NCBI RefSeq assembly: GCF_001553785.1
Contig: NZ_LOJP01000001.1
Span: 5,297,925 to 5,361,924, forward strand
DNA: 64,000 bases
Source: Actinoplanes sp. TFC3
GTDB lineage: Bacteria > Actinomycetota > Actinomycetes > Mycobacteriales > Micromonosporaceae
Direction of reading: 5' to 3'
The notes beneath the pieces were generated by a model. It was given only the letters and a program-made list of their open reading frames with translations. It had not been told where the DNA came from and made no database searches. Positions 24,533 to 36,897 of the stretch are shown here, piece after piece. Each line of letters opens with the position of its first letter. Position 1 is the stretch's first letter. A program made the position numbers and the translations under genes.

Positions 24533-25723
24533 GTGGCTGACCAGGCAACGATCCTGCATGCCGACCTGGACTCGTTCTACGCGTCGGTCGAGCAGCGTGA
24601 CGATCCCGGGCTGCGGGGGCGCCCGGTTCTCGTCGGCGGCGGGGTCGTCTTGGCGGCCAGCTACGAGGCAAAGGCTTCAGGGGTACGTACACCGATGGGC
24701 ATCGCTCAGGCCCGGGCGCTCTGTCCGTCGGCAATCCTGGTGCCCCCGCGCATGAAGGCCTACTCGGCGGCCAGCAAGGCCGTGTTCGAGGTGTTCCGCG
24801 ACACCACGCCGATCGTCGAGCCGCTCTCCATCGACGAGGCGTTCCTGGAGGTCGGCGGGCTGGCTCGGATCAGCGGCACCCCCGAGAGCATTGCCGCCCG
24901 GCTGCGCGCCGAGGTGCGGACCCGGGCCGGGCTGCCGATCACCGTCGGGGTGGCGCGCACCAAGTTCCTCGCCAAGGTAGCCAGCGCGGTCGGCAAGCCG
25001 GACGGGCTGCTCGTCGTGCCGCCCGGCGAGGAACTGGCCTTTCTGCACCCGCTGCCCATCGAGCGGCTCTGGGGCGTCGGCCCGGTAACCGCGGGCAAGC
25101 TGCGCGAACGTCAGATCCACACAGTCGGCCACGTGGCCCGCCTCGGCGAAGCGGCGCTGGTCACCCTGCTCGGCGTCCACGCCGGCCGGCATCTGCACGC
25201 CCTGGCCCACAACCGCGACTCCCGGCGCGTGAAGGCCGGCCACCGCCGCGGCTCGATCGGCTCGCAATGCGCGCTGGGCCGGCGACCTCGGCCCTTCGAG
25301 GAGATCGACGCAACCCTGGCCGCCCTGGTGGACCGCGTTACCCGGCGCATGCGCTCGGCGGGGCGGGCCGGGCGCACGGTGACGCTGCGGCTGCGCTTCG
25401 GCGACTTCACCCGGGCCACCCGCTCCCGCAGCCTGCTCAAGGCGACCATGCAGACCCGGGCGATCCTGGACACCGCGCGCACCCTGCTGTGGACGGCCCG
25501 GCCACTGATCGAGGAAAGGGGGATAACGCTGGTCGGCGTGGCGGTGGGCAACCTCGACAGCGATGGAGGTGTCCAGCTCGAACTGCCGTTCCAGGACCCG
25601 CACGACGATGGGCTCGACACCGCGCTTGACGCCGTACGGGATCGATTCGGTTCGGCTTCGGTGACCCGCGCGGCGACGCTGGGACGTGACCTGGGTCCAT
25701 CGGTGCCCCTCCTGCCGGATTGA
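24533..25723 (+). CDS. dinB: DNA polymerase IV (Y-family, translesion)
   Basis: 396 residues from the GTG at 24533; an ATG six codons upstream would place the start inside the SOS box. The polymerase core shows ILHADLDSFYASVEQ, the second catalytic acidic pair in LSIDEAFLEV and the steric-gate region, then IERLWGVGPVTAGKL (helix-hairpin-helix thumb) and the little-finger domain. The C-terminus carries VQLELPF, a beta-clamp-binding motif. Error-prone bypass of DNA lesions during the SOS response. Confidence 0.94.
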   Translation: MADQATILHADLDSFYASVEQRDDPGLRGRPVLVGGGVVLAASYEAKASGVRTPMGIAQARALCPSAILVPPRMKAYSAASKAVFEVFRDTTPIVEPLSIDEAFLEVGGLARISGTPESIAARLRAEVRTRAGLPITVGVARTKFLAKVASAVGKPDGLLVVPPGEELAFLHPLPIERLWGVGPVTAGKLRERQIHTVGHVARLGEAALVTLLGVHAGRHLHALAHNRDSRRVKAGHRRGSIGSQCALGRRPRPFEEIDATLAALVDRVTRRMRSAGRAGRTVTLRLRFGDFTRATRSRSLLKATMQTRAILDTARTLLWTARPLIEERGITLVGVAVGNLDSDGGVQLELPFQDPHDDGLDTALDAVRDRFGSASVTRAATLGRDLGPSVPLLPD

Positions 25724-25751
25724 GCAGCGGGCCACCTGAAAGACTGCTGGC

Positions 25752-26504
25752 GTGCGGAAGATCTATGTCATCGGGATCGGGGCCGGCGACCCGGACCACC
25801 TCACCCTGCAGGCGGCGAAGGCGATCGGGCGCACCGACGTGTTCTTCCTGCTCGACAAGGGCGAGGTCAAGGAGAGCATGATCGAGCTGCGCCGGCGCGT
25901 GCTCAAGGCCTATGGCAAGCCGAGCCGCCGGATAGCCGAGGGCCGCGATCCCGACCGCGACCGCACGCCCAAGGACTACGAGGGCACGATAGCCGACTGG
26001 CGGCACCGGCGTTCCGAGGTCACCGAGGCGCTCATCCGCGAGCACCTGCTGGAGGACGAGACCGGTGCGTTCCTGGTGTGGGGCGACCCGTCGCTCTACG
26101 ACTCGACGATGGCGATCCTCGAGGAGATCCTGACCCGCGGTGACACGGCGTTCGAGTACGAGGTCGTGCCCGGGATCAGCAGCATCTCGGCGTTGGCGGC
26201 CAAACACCGCATCGGCGTCAACCGGGTCGGCCAGCCGTTCCAGGTGACCACCGGCCGCCGCCTGGCCGAACAGTGGCCGGACAAGGTCGACGACGTGATC
26301 GTGATGCTCGACGCCGGTCAGACCTTCGGCGAGGTCGAGGCCAGGAACGTGGACATTTACTGGGGTGCCTACATCGGCACGCCGGACGAGCTGTTGATCT
26401 CGGGACCGTTGCAGGAAGTGGCCGACGAGATCCGCCGGGTCCGAGCCGAAGCCCGCGAACGCCACGGCTGGATCATGGACACATACCTGCTGCGCCGCCG
26501 TTAG
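25752..26504 (+). CDS. cobF: Precorrin-6A synthase (deacetylating)
   Basis: 250-residue SAM-dependent tetrapyrrole methylase of the aerobic cobalamin pathway; CobF methylates C1 of precorrin-5 with loss of acetate to give precorrin-6A. N-terminal motif VIGIGAGDPDHLTLQAAKAI, the central GDPSLYDST loop (LVWGDPSLYDSTMAI) and VVPGISSISALAAKHRI place it in the CobF group. GTG start at 25752. Separated from the other cob genes by a pseudogene and a two-gene redox locus. Confidence 0.93.
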   Translation: MRKIYVIGIGAGDPDHLTLQAAKAIGRTDVFFLLDKGEVKESMIELRRRVLKAYGKPSRRIAEGRDPDRDRTPKDYEGTIADWRHRRSEVTEALIREHLLEDETGAFLVWGDPSLYDSTMAILEEILTRGDTAFEYEVVPGISSISALAAKHRIGVNRVGQPFQVTTGRRLAEQWPDKVDDVIVMLDAGQTFGEVEARNVDIYWGAYIGTPDELLISGPLQEVADEIRRVRAEARERHGWIMDTYLLRRR

Positions 26505-26513
26505 CATCGTGCG

Positions 26514-27050
26514 ATGCTCATCGATGGCTTCGCCGTGGCGCTGAAGCGGCTGGGGTGGTTCAGCGACCCGACCTGGACGCATGGTCAGCTTGTGCAACGC
26601 GCCCTCTCCGGCCTCAACCGGGCGGAACTGGCGCGGTACGGGTTTGCGAGCAGCGCGCACCTGCGCGCCGGCATCCAAGCGCCACGCTTTGGGCGTACCC
26701 CCTGGAGATCTTCCCTGCTGTCACCGACGATGACGTCCGCGCGGCCGCCAGGGCCGAGCTGATCGAGTATCGGGGCTGGGCGGCGCGGCGGCCGGGTTCT
26801 GGCTCGACCCCGAGCTTGCCGAGGTGGGGCTGACGTCGATGGCTCGCGGACGGCACGCGCTGGCGCACGGCACGCTGCTCACCAAGACGCAGGCGATCCG
26901 GCAAGTCCACGCTCCGGCGTGGCTGATCGACCAGCTCGCGGCACGCCGGCGCGGGGAGGCTGTCGCTTCGCCGCGTTTGCGTACTGCACTGGTGGCCCGG
27001 CGCGACGCCCGCCGGACGGTCAAGCAGGCCCGTCAGGCTCAGGTTTGTTT
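26514..27050 (+). pseudogene. Frameshifted hypothetical gene
   Basis: A coherent protein is spread over three frames. It starts MLIDGFAVALKRLGWFSDPTWTH up to about 26665, continues one frame over as RHPSATLWAYPLEIFPAVT to ELIEYRGWAARR (about 26780), then in the third frame as AAGFWLDPELAEVG and TKTQAIRQVHAPAWLIDQLA. Two frameshifts within about 130 bases make it a likely pseudogene, unless they are sequencing errors. The family is not recognised. The last frame stays open into the convergent XRE gene, so the true end is unclear. Confidence 0.6.
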
Positions 27051-27107
27051 CGCGGGGAATGTCCGGGCTGCGGCGGGTGCTCGTCCTCCCCCTTCCTCTT
27101 CGACCCC

Positions 27108-27695
27108 TCAGGCGTCCACTTCGGACTGGCTCGGCCGCACCCGAAGATGCGCACGTTCCCCCTGCCGGCCGAAGAGGCTGAGGACCTCGACCGGTTGCTC
27201 ATCCGCGCAGCCGAACCAGTGGGGCGTTCGGGTATCGAATTCTGCAGCCTCCCCTGGGTGGAGGGTCAAATCCTGATCGCCCAGGATCAGGCGGAGGCGG
27301 CCGTTGAGGATGTAGATCCAGTCGTAGCCCTCGTGGGTCTGCGGGTCGATGCCGTCGCGGAGGCCGGGCGAAATGATCATCTTGAAGGCTTGGATGCCGC
27401 CGGGGCGCCGGGTCAGCGGCAGGACCGTCATGCCGTGCAGGTTGGCCGGGCGCAGGTGCACGCGGGGGTCGCCGGTGGGTGGGGCGCCGACCATTTCGTC
27501 GAGCGTGACGCCGTAGGCCTGGGCCAGCGGCAGCATCAGCTCGAGGGTCGGTTTGCGGCTGCCCGACTCGAGCCGGGACAGCGTGCTCACCGAGATGCCG
27601 GTCTGCGCGGACAGGTCGGCCAGCGTGATGTCGCGCCGGTGCCGTAAAGCGCGCAGCCGCGGACCGACTGCGTCCAGTGCTTGATCGAGATCCAT
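27108..27695 (-). CDS. XRE-cupin transcriptional regulator
   Basis: 195 residues: N-terminal HTH (RRDITLADLSAQTGISVSTLSRLESGSRKP) of the XRE type and a C-terminal cupin (THEGYDWIYILNGRLRLILG, LTLHPGEAAEFDTRTPHWFG) that may bind a small ligand or metal. Divergent from the flavoprotein gene at 27762 across a 66-bp gap with an inverted repeat, so control of that gene and of itself is likely. ATG at 27695 chosen at the start of the conserved region. Confidence 0.88.
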   Translation of the reverse strand: MDLDQALDAVGPRLRALRHRRDITLADLSAQTGISVSTLSRLESGSRKPTLELMLPLAQAYGVTLDEMVGAPPTGDPRVHLRPANLHGMTVLPLTRRPGGIQAFKMIISPGLRDGIDPQTHEGYDWIYILNGRLRLILGDQDLTLHPGEAAEFDTRTPHWFGCADEQPVEVLSLFGRQGERAHLRVRPSQSEVDA

Positions 27696-27715
27696 GCTCT
27701 CACTTTGCCATATCA

Positions 27716-27729
27716 GCAAGGTTCCTTGC
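27716..27729. promoter_or_regulatory. Inverted repeat in divergent XRE-cupin / flavoprotein promoter
   Basis: GCAAGG-TT-CCTTGC, 6-bp perfect arms, lies midway between the divergent start codons at 27695 and 27762. It is a candidate operator for the adjacent XRE-cupin regulator. Confidence 0.5.
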
Positions 27730-28693
27730 CGCGAGCGCAGTGGGCGCGCATCGTTTGACGCATGACAGAAGTAGTGATCATCGGCGGTGGAGCCGCCGGC
27801 TTGAACGGGGCCTTGATGCTGGCCCGATCCCGGCGCTCGGTGGTGGTGATCGACGCGGGCCAGCCGCGGAACGCACCGGCCGCTGGGGTGCACGGTTTGC
27901 TGGGCCGCGAGGGCATGCCGCCGGCCGAGCTGCTGGCCCGGGGAAGAGCGGAAGTCGAGATGTACGGCGGAACCATTCGCCCCGGCACCGTGGATCACGT
28001 GACGCGCGACGGCGATGGGTTTGTGGTGGCGCTCGGTGACGGAACCTCGCTGCGAGCCCGGCGCATTCTGGTGGCCAGCGGCCTGGTGGATGAGCTGCCG
28101 GACGTACCCGGCCTGCGCGAGCGTTGGGGCAAGGACGTGTTGCACTGCCCGTACTGCCACGGCTGGGAAGCCCGGGACAAGGCGATCGGCGTGCTGGCCA
28201 CCAGCCCGATGTCGATGCACCAGGCGCTGCTGTTCCGCCAGCTCAGCGACGACATCACATTGTTTACGCACACGTGCACGCCGGCGGAGACCGCGGCGCT
28301 CGTGGCGGATGAGAAGCTCGCCGCGCTGGGGATAAGGGTCGTCGCAGGCAAGGTAGCGGAGATAGTCACCGAAGCAGCCGACCGGCTGACCGGGGTGCGG
28401 CTGGAGGACGGCACCCTGGTCAGCCGGGACGTTGTCACGGTGGCGGCCCGGATGGTTCCGCGCGTCGGGTTCCTCGCCGGGCTGGGGATCAAGCCCATCG
28501 AGCACCCGTCCGGCATGGGCGATTACGTTCCTGCCGACCCGACCGGGCTGACCGAGGTGGCCGGGGTGTGGATCGCCGGCAACGCCACCGACCTGGCCGC
28601 TCAGGTCGGGTCGGCCGCCGCGGCGGGGGCGCTTGCGGGTGCCCGGATCAACGCCGACCTGGTTGAGGAGGACACCGCGGCTGCGGTGCGCCG

Positions 28694-32239
<3,546 letters not shown>

Positions 32240-32287
32240 GGCTCTCCCCTCGGGGTCCGCGCCCCGGGTCGAAGGAACAACGGCGAC

Positions 32288-32415
32288 TTGGAGTTCCTGA
32301 CTGCCGGGCTGCGTGGCTTTCGCCGTGCCCGTTCACAGTGGCGGGACCGCGCCGGATTCGCACCGGCTTCCTCCGCGGCGTCGCCGCTCGCAGACCCCCA
32401 CTCTGCCGACCCGGC
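32288..32415 (-). ncRNA. Cobalamin (AdoCbl) riboswitch controlling cobN
   Basis: Read on the minus strand, the leader holds the class hallmarks in order: GGAAGCCGGTGCGAATCCGG, then GCGGTCCCGCCACTGTGA with the B12 box GCCACTG at 32342-32336, then AGCCACGCAGCCCGGCAGTCAGGAACTCC-type closure, of which AGTCAGGAACTCC lies at 32302-32290. About 50 bases separate it from the cobN GTG. A C-rich/G-rich pairing next to AGGGGAGA could hide the ribosome-binding site, suggesting translational control. It is outside the coding region of the divergent cobG. Confidence 0.92.
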
Positions 32416-32488
32416 GCCTCCGAAGTCAACGTGAGCCGCCGGGTGTGACGATGGCGACCGGCGGGCGGAAAGTGTCGGGGGCGGTCCG

Positions 32489-32494
32489 TAGTAT
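32489..32494 (+). promoter_or_regulatory. -10 element for probably leaderless cobG
   Basis: TAGTAT stands seven bases before the GTG at 32502, and no ribosome-binding site precedes that GTG. This suggests a leaderless cobG transcript that bypasses the riboswitch, which lies on the opposite strand. Confidence 0.45.
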
Positions 32495-32501
32495 CCGGGC
32501 C

Positions 32502-33773
32502 GTGTCATCATCCGACCTCGTCCGCTTGCCGGCCGGTTCCCCGAACCGAGCCGGCGCTGACGCGTGCCCAGGGGCGCTGAAGCTGCACGAGGCTGCCGAC
32601 GGGCCGCTGGCCAGGGTGCGCATTCCGGGCGGCCGGATCACGGGGGCGCAGCTCAGGGCGCTGCGCGAGCTGGCCGAGGAGTGGGGCGACGGGCACATCG
32701 AGCTGACCAGCCGCGCCAACCTGCAGCTGCGAGCGTTGCGCGGGGCCCCGGCAGTGCAGCTTGCGGCCCGGTTGGGGGCCGCCGGGTTACTGCCGTCAGA
32801 AACCCATGAGCTGGTACGTAACATCGCCGCGTCACCGCTGCTCCCCGAGCCCCGGGTGGTCGCTGAGCTGGACGCGGCGTTGTGCGCGGATCCGGTGCTG
32901 GCGGCATTGCCGGGGCGGTTCCTGTTCGCCATCGACTCCGGCGCGGGCGATGTCGCCTTCTCGGCTGATGTCGCAGCGTTGCCACTCACCAGGCGCGAGG
33001 TCTCTGGCGCGAAGTCCGATCCGGGGCTGTCTGCGATCTTGTTCGCGGGGCGCGACAGTGGGCTGCGAGCCGGGGCCGATCTCATCGTTCCGGCGCTCAT
33101 AGCCGCAGCTCACGCGTTCCTCAACCTTGCCGGTGAGGAGGCTGCGGCCAGCGGCCGGCGTGCGTGGCGGCTGCGGGAGATCACCGATGGGCCGCTGCGG
33201 GCGGCGAGGCTCGTCGCGGGCACGCTCGGCACGACGCTCAGCGAAGGCGGGGATCCGACGCTGGTGCGGCCCGGTGTTCGGGAACCTGTCGGTGTGGTCG
33301 CGCAGGGTGACGGGCGGGTTGCCGTGGGGGCGCTGGTGCCGCTCGGGCGACTTGTGGACGTACAGATGAAGGCCCTGGAGTCCGCTTTTGATCTGGTCGT
33401 CACGCCGTGGCGCGGGGTCGTTGTGCCGGACTTGTCGCCGGCCGAGGCCGACGGGTGGGTGGACCGGCTGACGGCGGCCGGGCTGGAGGTTGCGGCCGGG
33501 TCGCGGTGGGCCGGGGTGACTGCTTGTGCGGGGCGGCCGGGGTGTGCGAAGTCGCTGGCAGACGTCCGGCACGATGCCGATGCGGCGACGACGGCCGGCG
33601 ATGGGTTGCCGGTTCATTGGATCGGTTGCGCGCGAGGATGCGGCAGCCCGGCGGGGCCACATGTACGGGTGGAGGCGACGGGTTCGGGATATGCGGTCGG
33701 GTCGCCGCACGGAAGCGGAACGGCCGGCGTCGGGCAGGTGGGCGCGCTGGTGGCAGGGTTGAGGGAAGGCTGA
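32502..33773 (+). CDS. cobG: Precorrin-3B synthase
   Basis: 423 residues from GTG 32502. Nitrite/sulfite-reductase-like [4Fe-4S] monooxygenase that makes precorrin-3B with O2, marking the aerobic B12 pathway. Seen: ferredoxin-like half GALKLHEAADGPLARVRIPG and IELTSRANLQLRAL, and the Fe-S cysteines in GVTACAGRPGCAKS and IGCARGCGSP. ATG at 32451 is an alternative start but leads into a poorly conserved Arg-rich stretch. Two bases separate it from cobH. Confidence 0.93.
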   Translation: MSSSDLVRLPAGSPNRAGADACPGALKLHEAADGPLARVRIPGGRITGAQLRALRELAEEWGDGHIELTSRANLQLRALRGAPAVQLAARLGAAGLLPSETHELVRNIAASPLLPEPRVVAELDAALCADPVLAALPGRFLFAIDSGAGDVAFSADVAALPLTRREVSGAKSDPGLSAILFAGRDSGLRAGADLIVPALIAAAHAFLNLAGEEAAASGRRAWRLREITDGPLRAARLVAGTLGTTLSEGGDPTLVRPGVREPVGVVAQGDGRVAVGALVPLGRLVDVQMKALESAFDLVVTPWRGVVVPDLSPAEADGWVDRLTAAGLEVAAGSRWAGVTACAGRPGCAKSLADVRHDADAATTAGDGLPVHWIGCARGCGSPAGPHVRVEATGSGYAVGSPHGSGTAGVGQVGALVAGLREG

Positions 33774-33774
33774 A

Positions 33775-34392
33775 ATGGATTACGTGCGTGACGGGGCGGA
33801 GATCTATCGGCGGTCGTTCGCGACCATCCGGTCCGAGGCCGATTTGTCCGGGCTGCCGGCCGATGTGGCGCGGGTCGCTGTGCGCATGATTCACGCGTGC
33901 GGCATGGTGGATCTCGCCGGGGACATCGCGTGGAGTCCCGGCGTGGTGACGGCTGCGCGCAAGGCCCTGCTGTCCGGCGCTCCGATCCTGTGCGACGCCG
34001 AGATGGTGGCTTCCGGGGTGACGCGTAAACGGCTGCCCGCCGGCAACGAGGTCATCTGCACGCTGCGTGATCCCGCCGTTCCGGGGCTGGCCGCCGAAAT
34101 CGGTAACACCCGCAGTGCCGCGGCGCTCGACCTGTGGGGCGACCGGTTGGACGGCGCCGTCGTGGCCATCGGCAACGCGCCGACCGCGCTGTTCCGGTTG
34201 CTGGAGATGGTGGCGGCCGGGGCGCCTCGACCGGCGGCGGTGCTGGGGATGCCGGTTGGCTTCATCGGCGCCGCGGAATCCAAGGACGCGCTCGTTGAGT
34301 CCGATTTGGAATACCTAGTCGTGCGCGGGCGGCGCGGCGGCAGTGCGATCACGGCGGCCGCGGTCAACGCGCTCGCTTCGGAAGAGGAGTGA
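33775..34392 (+). CDS. cobH: Precorrin-8X methylmutase
   Basis: 205-residue CobH/CbiC, which moves the C11 methyl of precorrin-8X to C12 to form hydrogenobyrinic acid. The catalytic His is in RMIHACGMVDL; GNAPTALFRLLEM and VLGMPVGFIGAAESK are family motifs. Second gene of the cobG-cobH-cobIJ operon; the stop overlaps the next GTG (GTGA). Confidence 0.95.
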   Translation: MDYVRDGAEIYRRSFATIRSEADLSGLPADVARVAVRMIHACGMVDLAGDIAWSPGVVTAARKALLSGAPILCDAEMVASGVTRKRLPAGNEVICTLRDPAVPGLAAEIGNTRSAAALDLWGDRLDGAVVAIGNAPTALFRLLEMVAAGAPRPAAVLGMPVGFIGAAESKDALVESDLEYLVVRGRRGGSAITAAAVNALASEEE

Positions 34393-35906
34393 CGGTGGCG
34401 GGTCGGCTGTACGGCGTGGGTCTGGGCCCCGGCGATCCCGAGCTCGTCACGGTCAAGGCGGCGCGGCTGATCGCCCAGGCGGACGTGGTCGCCTACCACG
34501 CCGCGCGGCACGGACGCTCCAACGCGCGCGCGATCGCGGCCTCCTACCTGCGCGACGGGCAGATCGAGGAGCCGCTGATCTACCCCGTGACCACCGAGAC
34601 AACCGACCATCCGGGCGGCTACCAGGGCGCGATCGACGAGTTCTACACCGCCAGCGCCGAACGCCTGGCCGCCCACCTCGACGCCGGCCGCGACGTCGTG
34701 GTGCTCGCCGAAGGTGACCCGTTCTTCTACGGCTCCTACATGCACATGCACAAACGCCTAGCCGACCGGTACGAAGCCACCGTCGTCCCCGGCGTGACCT
34801 CGGTCAGCGCCGCGTCGGCCGTGCTGGGCCGCCCGCTGATGGAACGCGACGAAACCCTGACGGTGCTGCCCGGCACCCTGCCGCCGGACGAGCTGGCCGC
34901 CCGCCTGGCCACCACCGACTCGGCCGCGATCATGAAGCTGGGCCGCACGTTCGAAGGTGTCCGCGAGGCCCTCGACCGCGCCGGCCGCCTCGACGACGCC
35001 TGGTATGTCGAGCGCGCCACCACCGACCGCCAGCGCTCCGGCCGGGTCGCCGACATCGACCCGGACACCGTGCCGTACTTCTCTTTGGCGCTGCTGCCGA
35101 GCCCGGCGGTGACCGCTTTTGTCGCCCCGCAACCGGCTACCCTTTCGCAGGCCACCGGCTCGGTGACGGTTGTCGGGCTGGGGCCGGGTGCCCGCGACTG
35201 GCTCACCCCGGAGGCTCAGGCGGCGCTCGCCGAGGCGGACGACCTCGTGGGCTATGGACCGTACGTGGACCGGGTTCCCGCCAACCCCCGCCAGCGCCGG
35301 CACTCCTCGGACAACCGGGTCGAGGCGGAACGGGCCGCGTTCGCTCTTGACCTGGCCAAACAGGGCAGGCGCGTGGCCGTGGTGTCCTCCGGCGACCCGG
35401 GTGTGTTCGCGATGGCCGCGGCGGTGCTGGAGGTCAGCGGGGATCCGCAGTGGAAGGACGTCCCGGTGCGGGTCGTACCGGGGCTGACCGCGGCGCAGGC
35501 GGTGGCGAGCCGGGTGGGCGCGCCGCTGGGCCATGACTTCTGCATCATGTCGCTGTCGGACCGCCTCAAGCCCTGGCCGGTGATCGAGTCCCGCCTGGTG
35601 GCAGCGGCGGGCGCGGACCTCGTGATCGCCATCTACAACCCGGCGTCCCAGAGTCGCAAGGAGCAGCTGGTACGAGCGCGGCAGCTCCTGCTCGACCACC
35701 GCGACCCGCAGACGCCGGTGATCGTGGGCCGCGACGTCGGCGGGCCGCAGGAGACGATCCGGGTGACGACGCTCGCCGAGCTGGACCCGGCGAGCGTCGA
35801 CATGCGGTGCCTGCTGATCATCGGCTCGACCCAGACGCGGGTGGTGACCCGCGGCGACGGGTCGGTCCAGGTTTTCACCTCACGGTATTACCCCGCGCCG
35901 GATTGA
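34389..35906 (+). CDS. cobIJ: Fused precorrin-2 C20- and precorrin-3B C17-methyltransferase
   Basis: 505-residue fusion. Residues about 1-245 are CobI (GVGLGPGDPELVTVKAARLI, LAEGDPFFYGSYMHM, VVPGVTSVSAASAVL); about 255-505 are CobJ (VVGLGPGARDWLTPEAQAAL, VVSSGDPGVFAMAAAVLEV, YNPASQSRKEQLVRARQLLL). Each half has its own SAM-binding GxGxGD/A start, so both steps may occur in one polypeptide. Such CobIJ fusions are known in actinobacteria. GTG start overlaps the cobH stop. Confidence 0.95.
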   Translation: MTVAGRLYGVGLGPGDPELVTVKAARLIAQADVVAYHAARHGRSNARAIAASYLRDGQIEEPLIYPVTTETTDHPGGYQGAIDEFYTASAERLAAHLDAGRDVVVLAEGDPFFYGSYMHMHKRLADRYEATVVPGVTSVSAASAVLGRPLMERDETLTVLPGTLPPDELAARLATTDSAAIMKLGRTFEGVREALDRAGRLDDAWYVERATTDRQRSGRVADIDPDTVPYFSLALLPSPAVTAFVAPQPATLSQATGSVTVVGLGPGARDWLTPEAQAALAEADDLVGYGPYVDRVPANPRQRRHSSDNRVEAERAAFALDLAKQGRRVAVVSSGDPGVFAMAAAVLEVSGDPQWKDVPVRVVPGLTAAQAVASRVGAPLGHDFCIMSLSDRLKPWPVIESRLVAAAGADLVIAIYNPASQSRKEQLVRARQLLLDHRDPQTPVIVGRDVGGPQETIRVTTLAELDPASVDMRCLLIIGSTQTRVVTRGDGSVQVFTSRYYPAPD

Positions 35907-35908
35907 CG

Positions 35909-36595
35909 TCAGTTGGTGTAGACCGCCGGGGTGCCCTCGGCGGTGGTGTCGAGGACCGGGGCGTAGCGGGCGGTGAAGTACCCGTTCGCCGGGCAGGTCA
36001 CCGGACCCGAGGACTTGGCGAACGCCTGGTTGGCGAACGCGATGGAGTTGTCGTCGTTGGCTGAGACGCCGGTGATGGCGTTGCCGTTGGCGCGGTAGAC
36101 GCAGGTCACCGAGCCAAGGATCGTACCCAGGTTCAGCGTGGTCTGGATCGGCGCCGCATCGGTGCCAGAGACCGTGACCGTTCCCGTGATGCTCTCCACA
36201 GTGGTCGTGAACGGCAAGTTGTTCACCGTCACGCTGTTGACGCGGGTGACGCCGAGAATGTTGGCGGTGCACGAGGCGAACGTGTGCGCCGTCGCCGACT
36301 CGGTTGCCACGCCCGGCGCGACCGGGTTGTCGACAACCGTGGCGGTGAACGCCGACTGGGCGCACTTGATCCCGGTGGTGCCGCCCGAGGTGGTGGCGAA
36401 GTCGGCAGTGGTGCCGGTGGCGACCGCTGCGTTCAGCACATCGCCAACGGCAACTGCGGTGCCACCCGCAGAGCCGGCGGTCAGGACGTTCGAGGCGGGC
36501 AGCGGGTCGTCGTCCGCGGAGGCCGGTGCTCCGATCAGGCCCACGGACAGGGCGGTGAGGGCAGAGATCACAAACATGCTTCGGTACGCGCGCAT
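35909..36595 (-). CDS. Secreted hypothetical protein, actinobacterial Tat/Sec-signal family
   Basis: 228 residues with signal peptide MRAYRSMFVISALTALSVGL and cleavage near ASA-DD. The mature part is a Gly/Ala/Thr-rich beta-type protein (LPASNVLTAGSAGGTAVAVG, VNSVTVNNLPFTTTVESITG, GSVTCVYRANGNAITG, PVTCPANGYFTARYAPV), a family common in Streptomyces and relatives and of unknown role. Four cysteines could form disulfides. AAGGAGAA precedes the ATG. Divergent from DUF6230/DUF6114, with which this family is often found (from memory). Two bases separate its stop from the convergent cobIJ. Confidence 0.75.
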   Translation of the reverse strand: MRAYRSMFVISALTALSVGLIGAPASADDDPLPASNVLTAGSAGGTAVAVGDVLNAAVATGTTADFATTSGGTTGIKCAQSAFTATVVDNPVAPGVATESATAHTFASCTANILGVTRVNSVTVNNLPFTTTVESITGTVTVSGTDAAPIQTTLNLGTILGSVTCVYRANGNAITGVSANDDNSIAFANQAFAKSSGPVTCPANGYFTARYAPVLDTTAEGTPAVYTN

Positions 36596-36722
36596 GGCTT
36601 CTCCTTGCGAGGCTTTCGCTTGCGAGGCTTCTTCTGCGAGTGGAAAGCGGAAAGCGCGACCGGGCTGCGTTGCGGGCAGCCGGGTGCTGGGCGCTCGGCG
36701 ACATTGACGCTCAGCTCGTCGG

Positions 36723-36752
36723 TTTATAGACCCGATTCCGACGTAACGTCAA
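36723..36752 (-). promoter_or_regulatory. Promoter for secreted protein at 35909-36595
   Basis: On the minus strand: -35 TTGACG (36752-36747), 18-base spacer, -10 TATAAA (36728-36723). Both hexamers are close to housekeeping sigma consensus, with a ~120-base leader to the ATG at 36595. Confidence 0.65.
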
Positions 36753-36802
36753 GGTAGCAAATACTTAACATTGCAGCCCTGGTAATCCAACCCGCCTTGG
36801 TC

Positions 36803-36831
36803 TTGACCCACCTGCTACCGAGCGGTAACTT
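36803..36831 (+). promoter_or_regulatory. Promoter of DUF6230-DUF6114 operon with overlapping inverted repeat
   Basis: -35 TTGACC (36803-36808), 17-base spacer, -10 TAACTT (36826-36831). An inverted repeat TACCG-AG-CGGTA at 36816-36827 fills the spacer and touches the -10, a classic repressor position. The sequence resembles TetR-type lipid-regulator operators but the regulator is not identified. Confidence 0.55.
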
Positions 36832-36897
36832 CGCCGGACCGACATTGACGCACGGCAATTGATCAGCAAGCCAACCGTGTCAATCCAGGAGCGGCAG

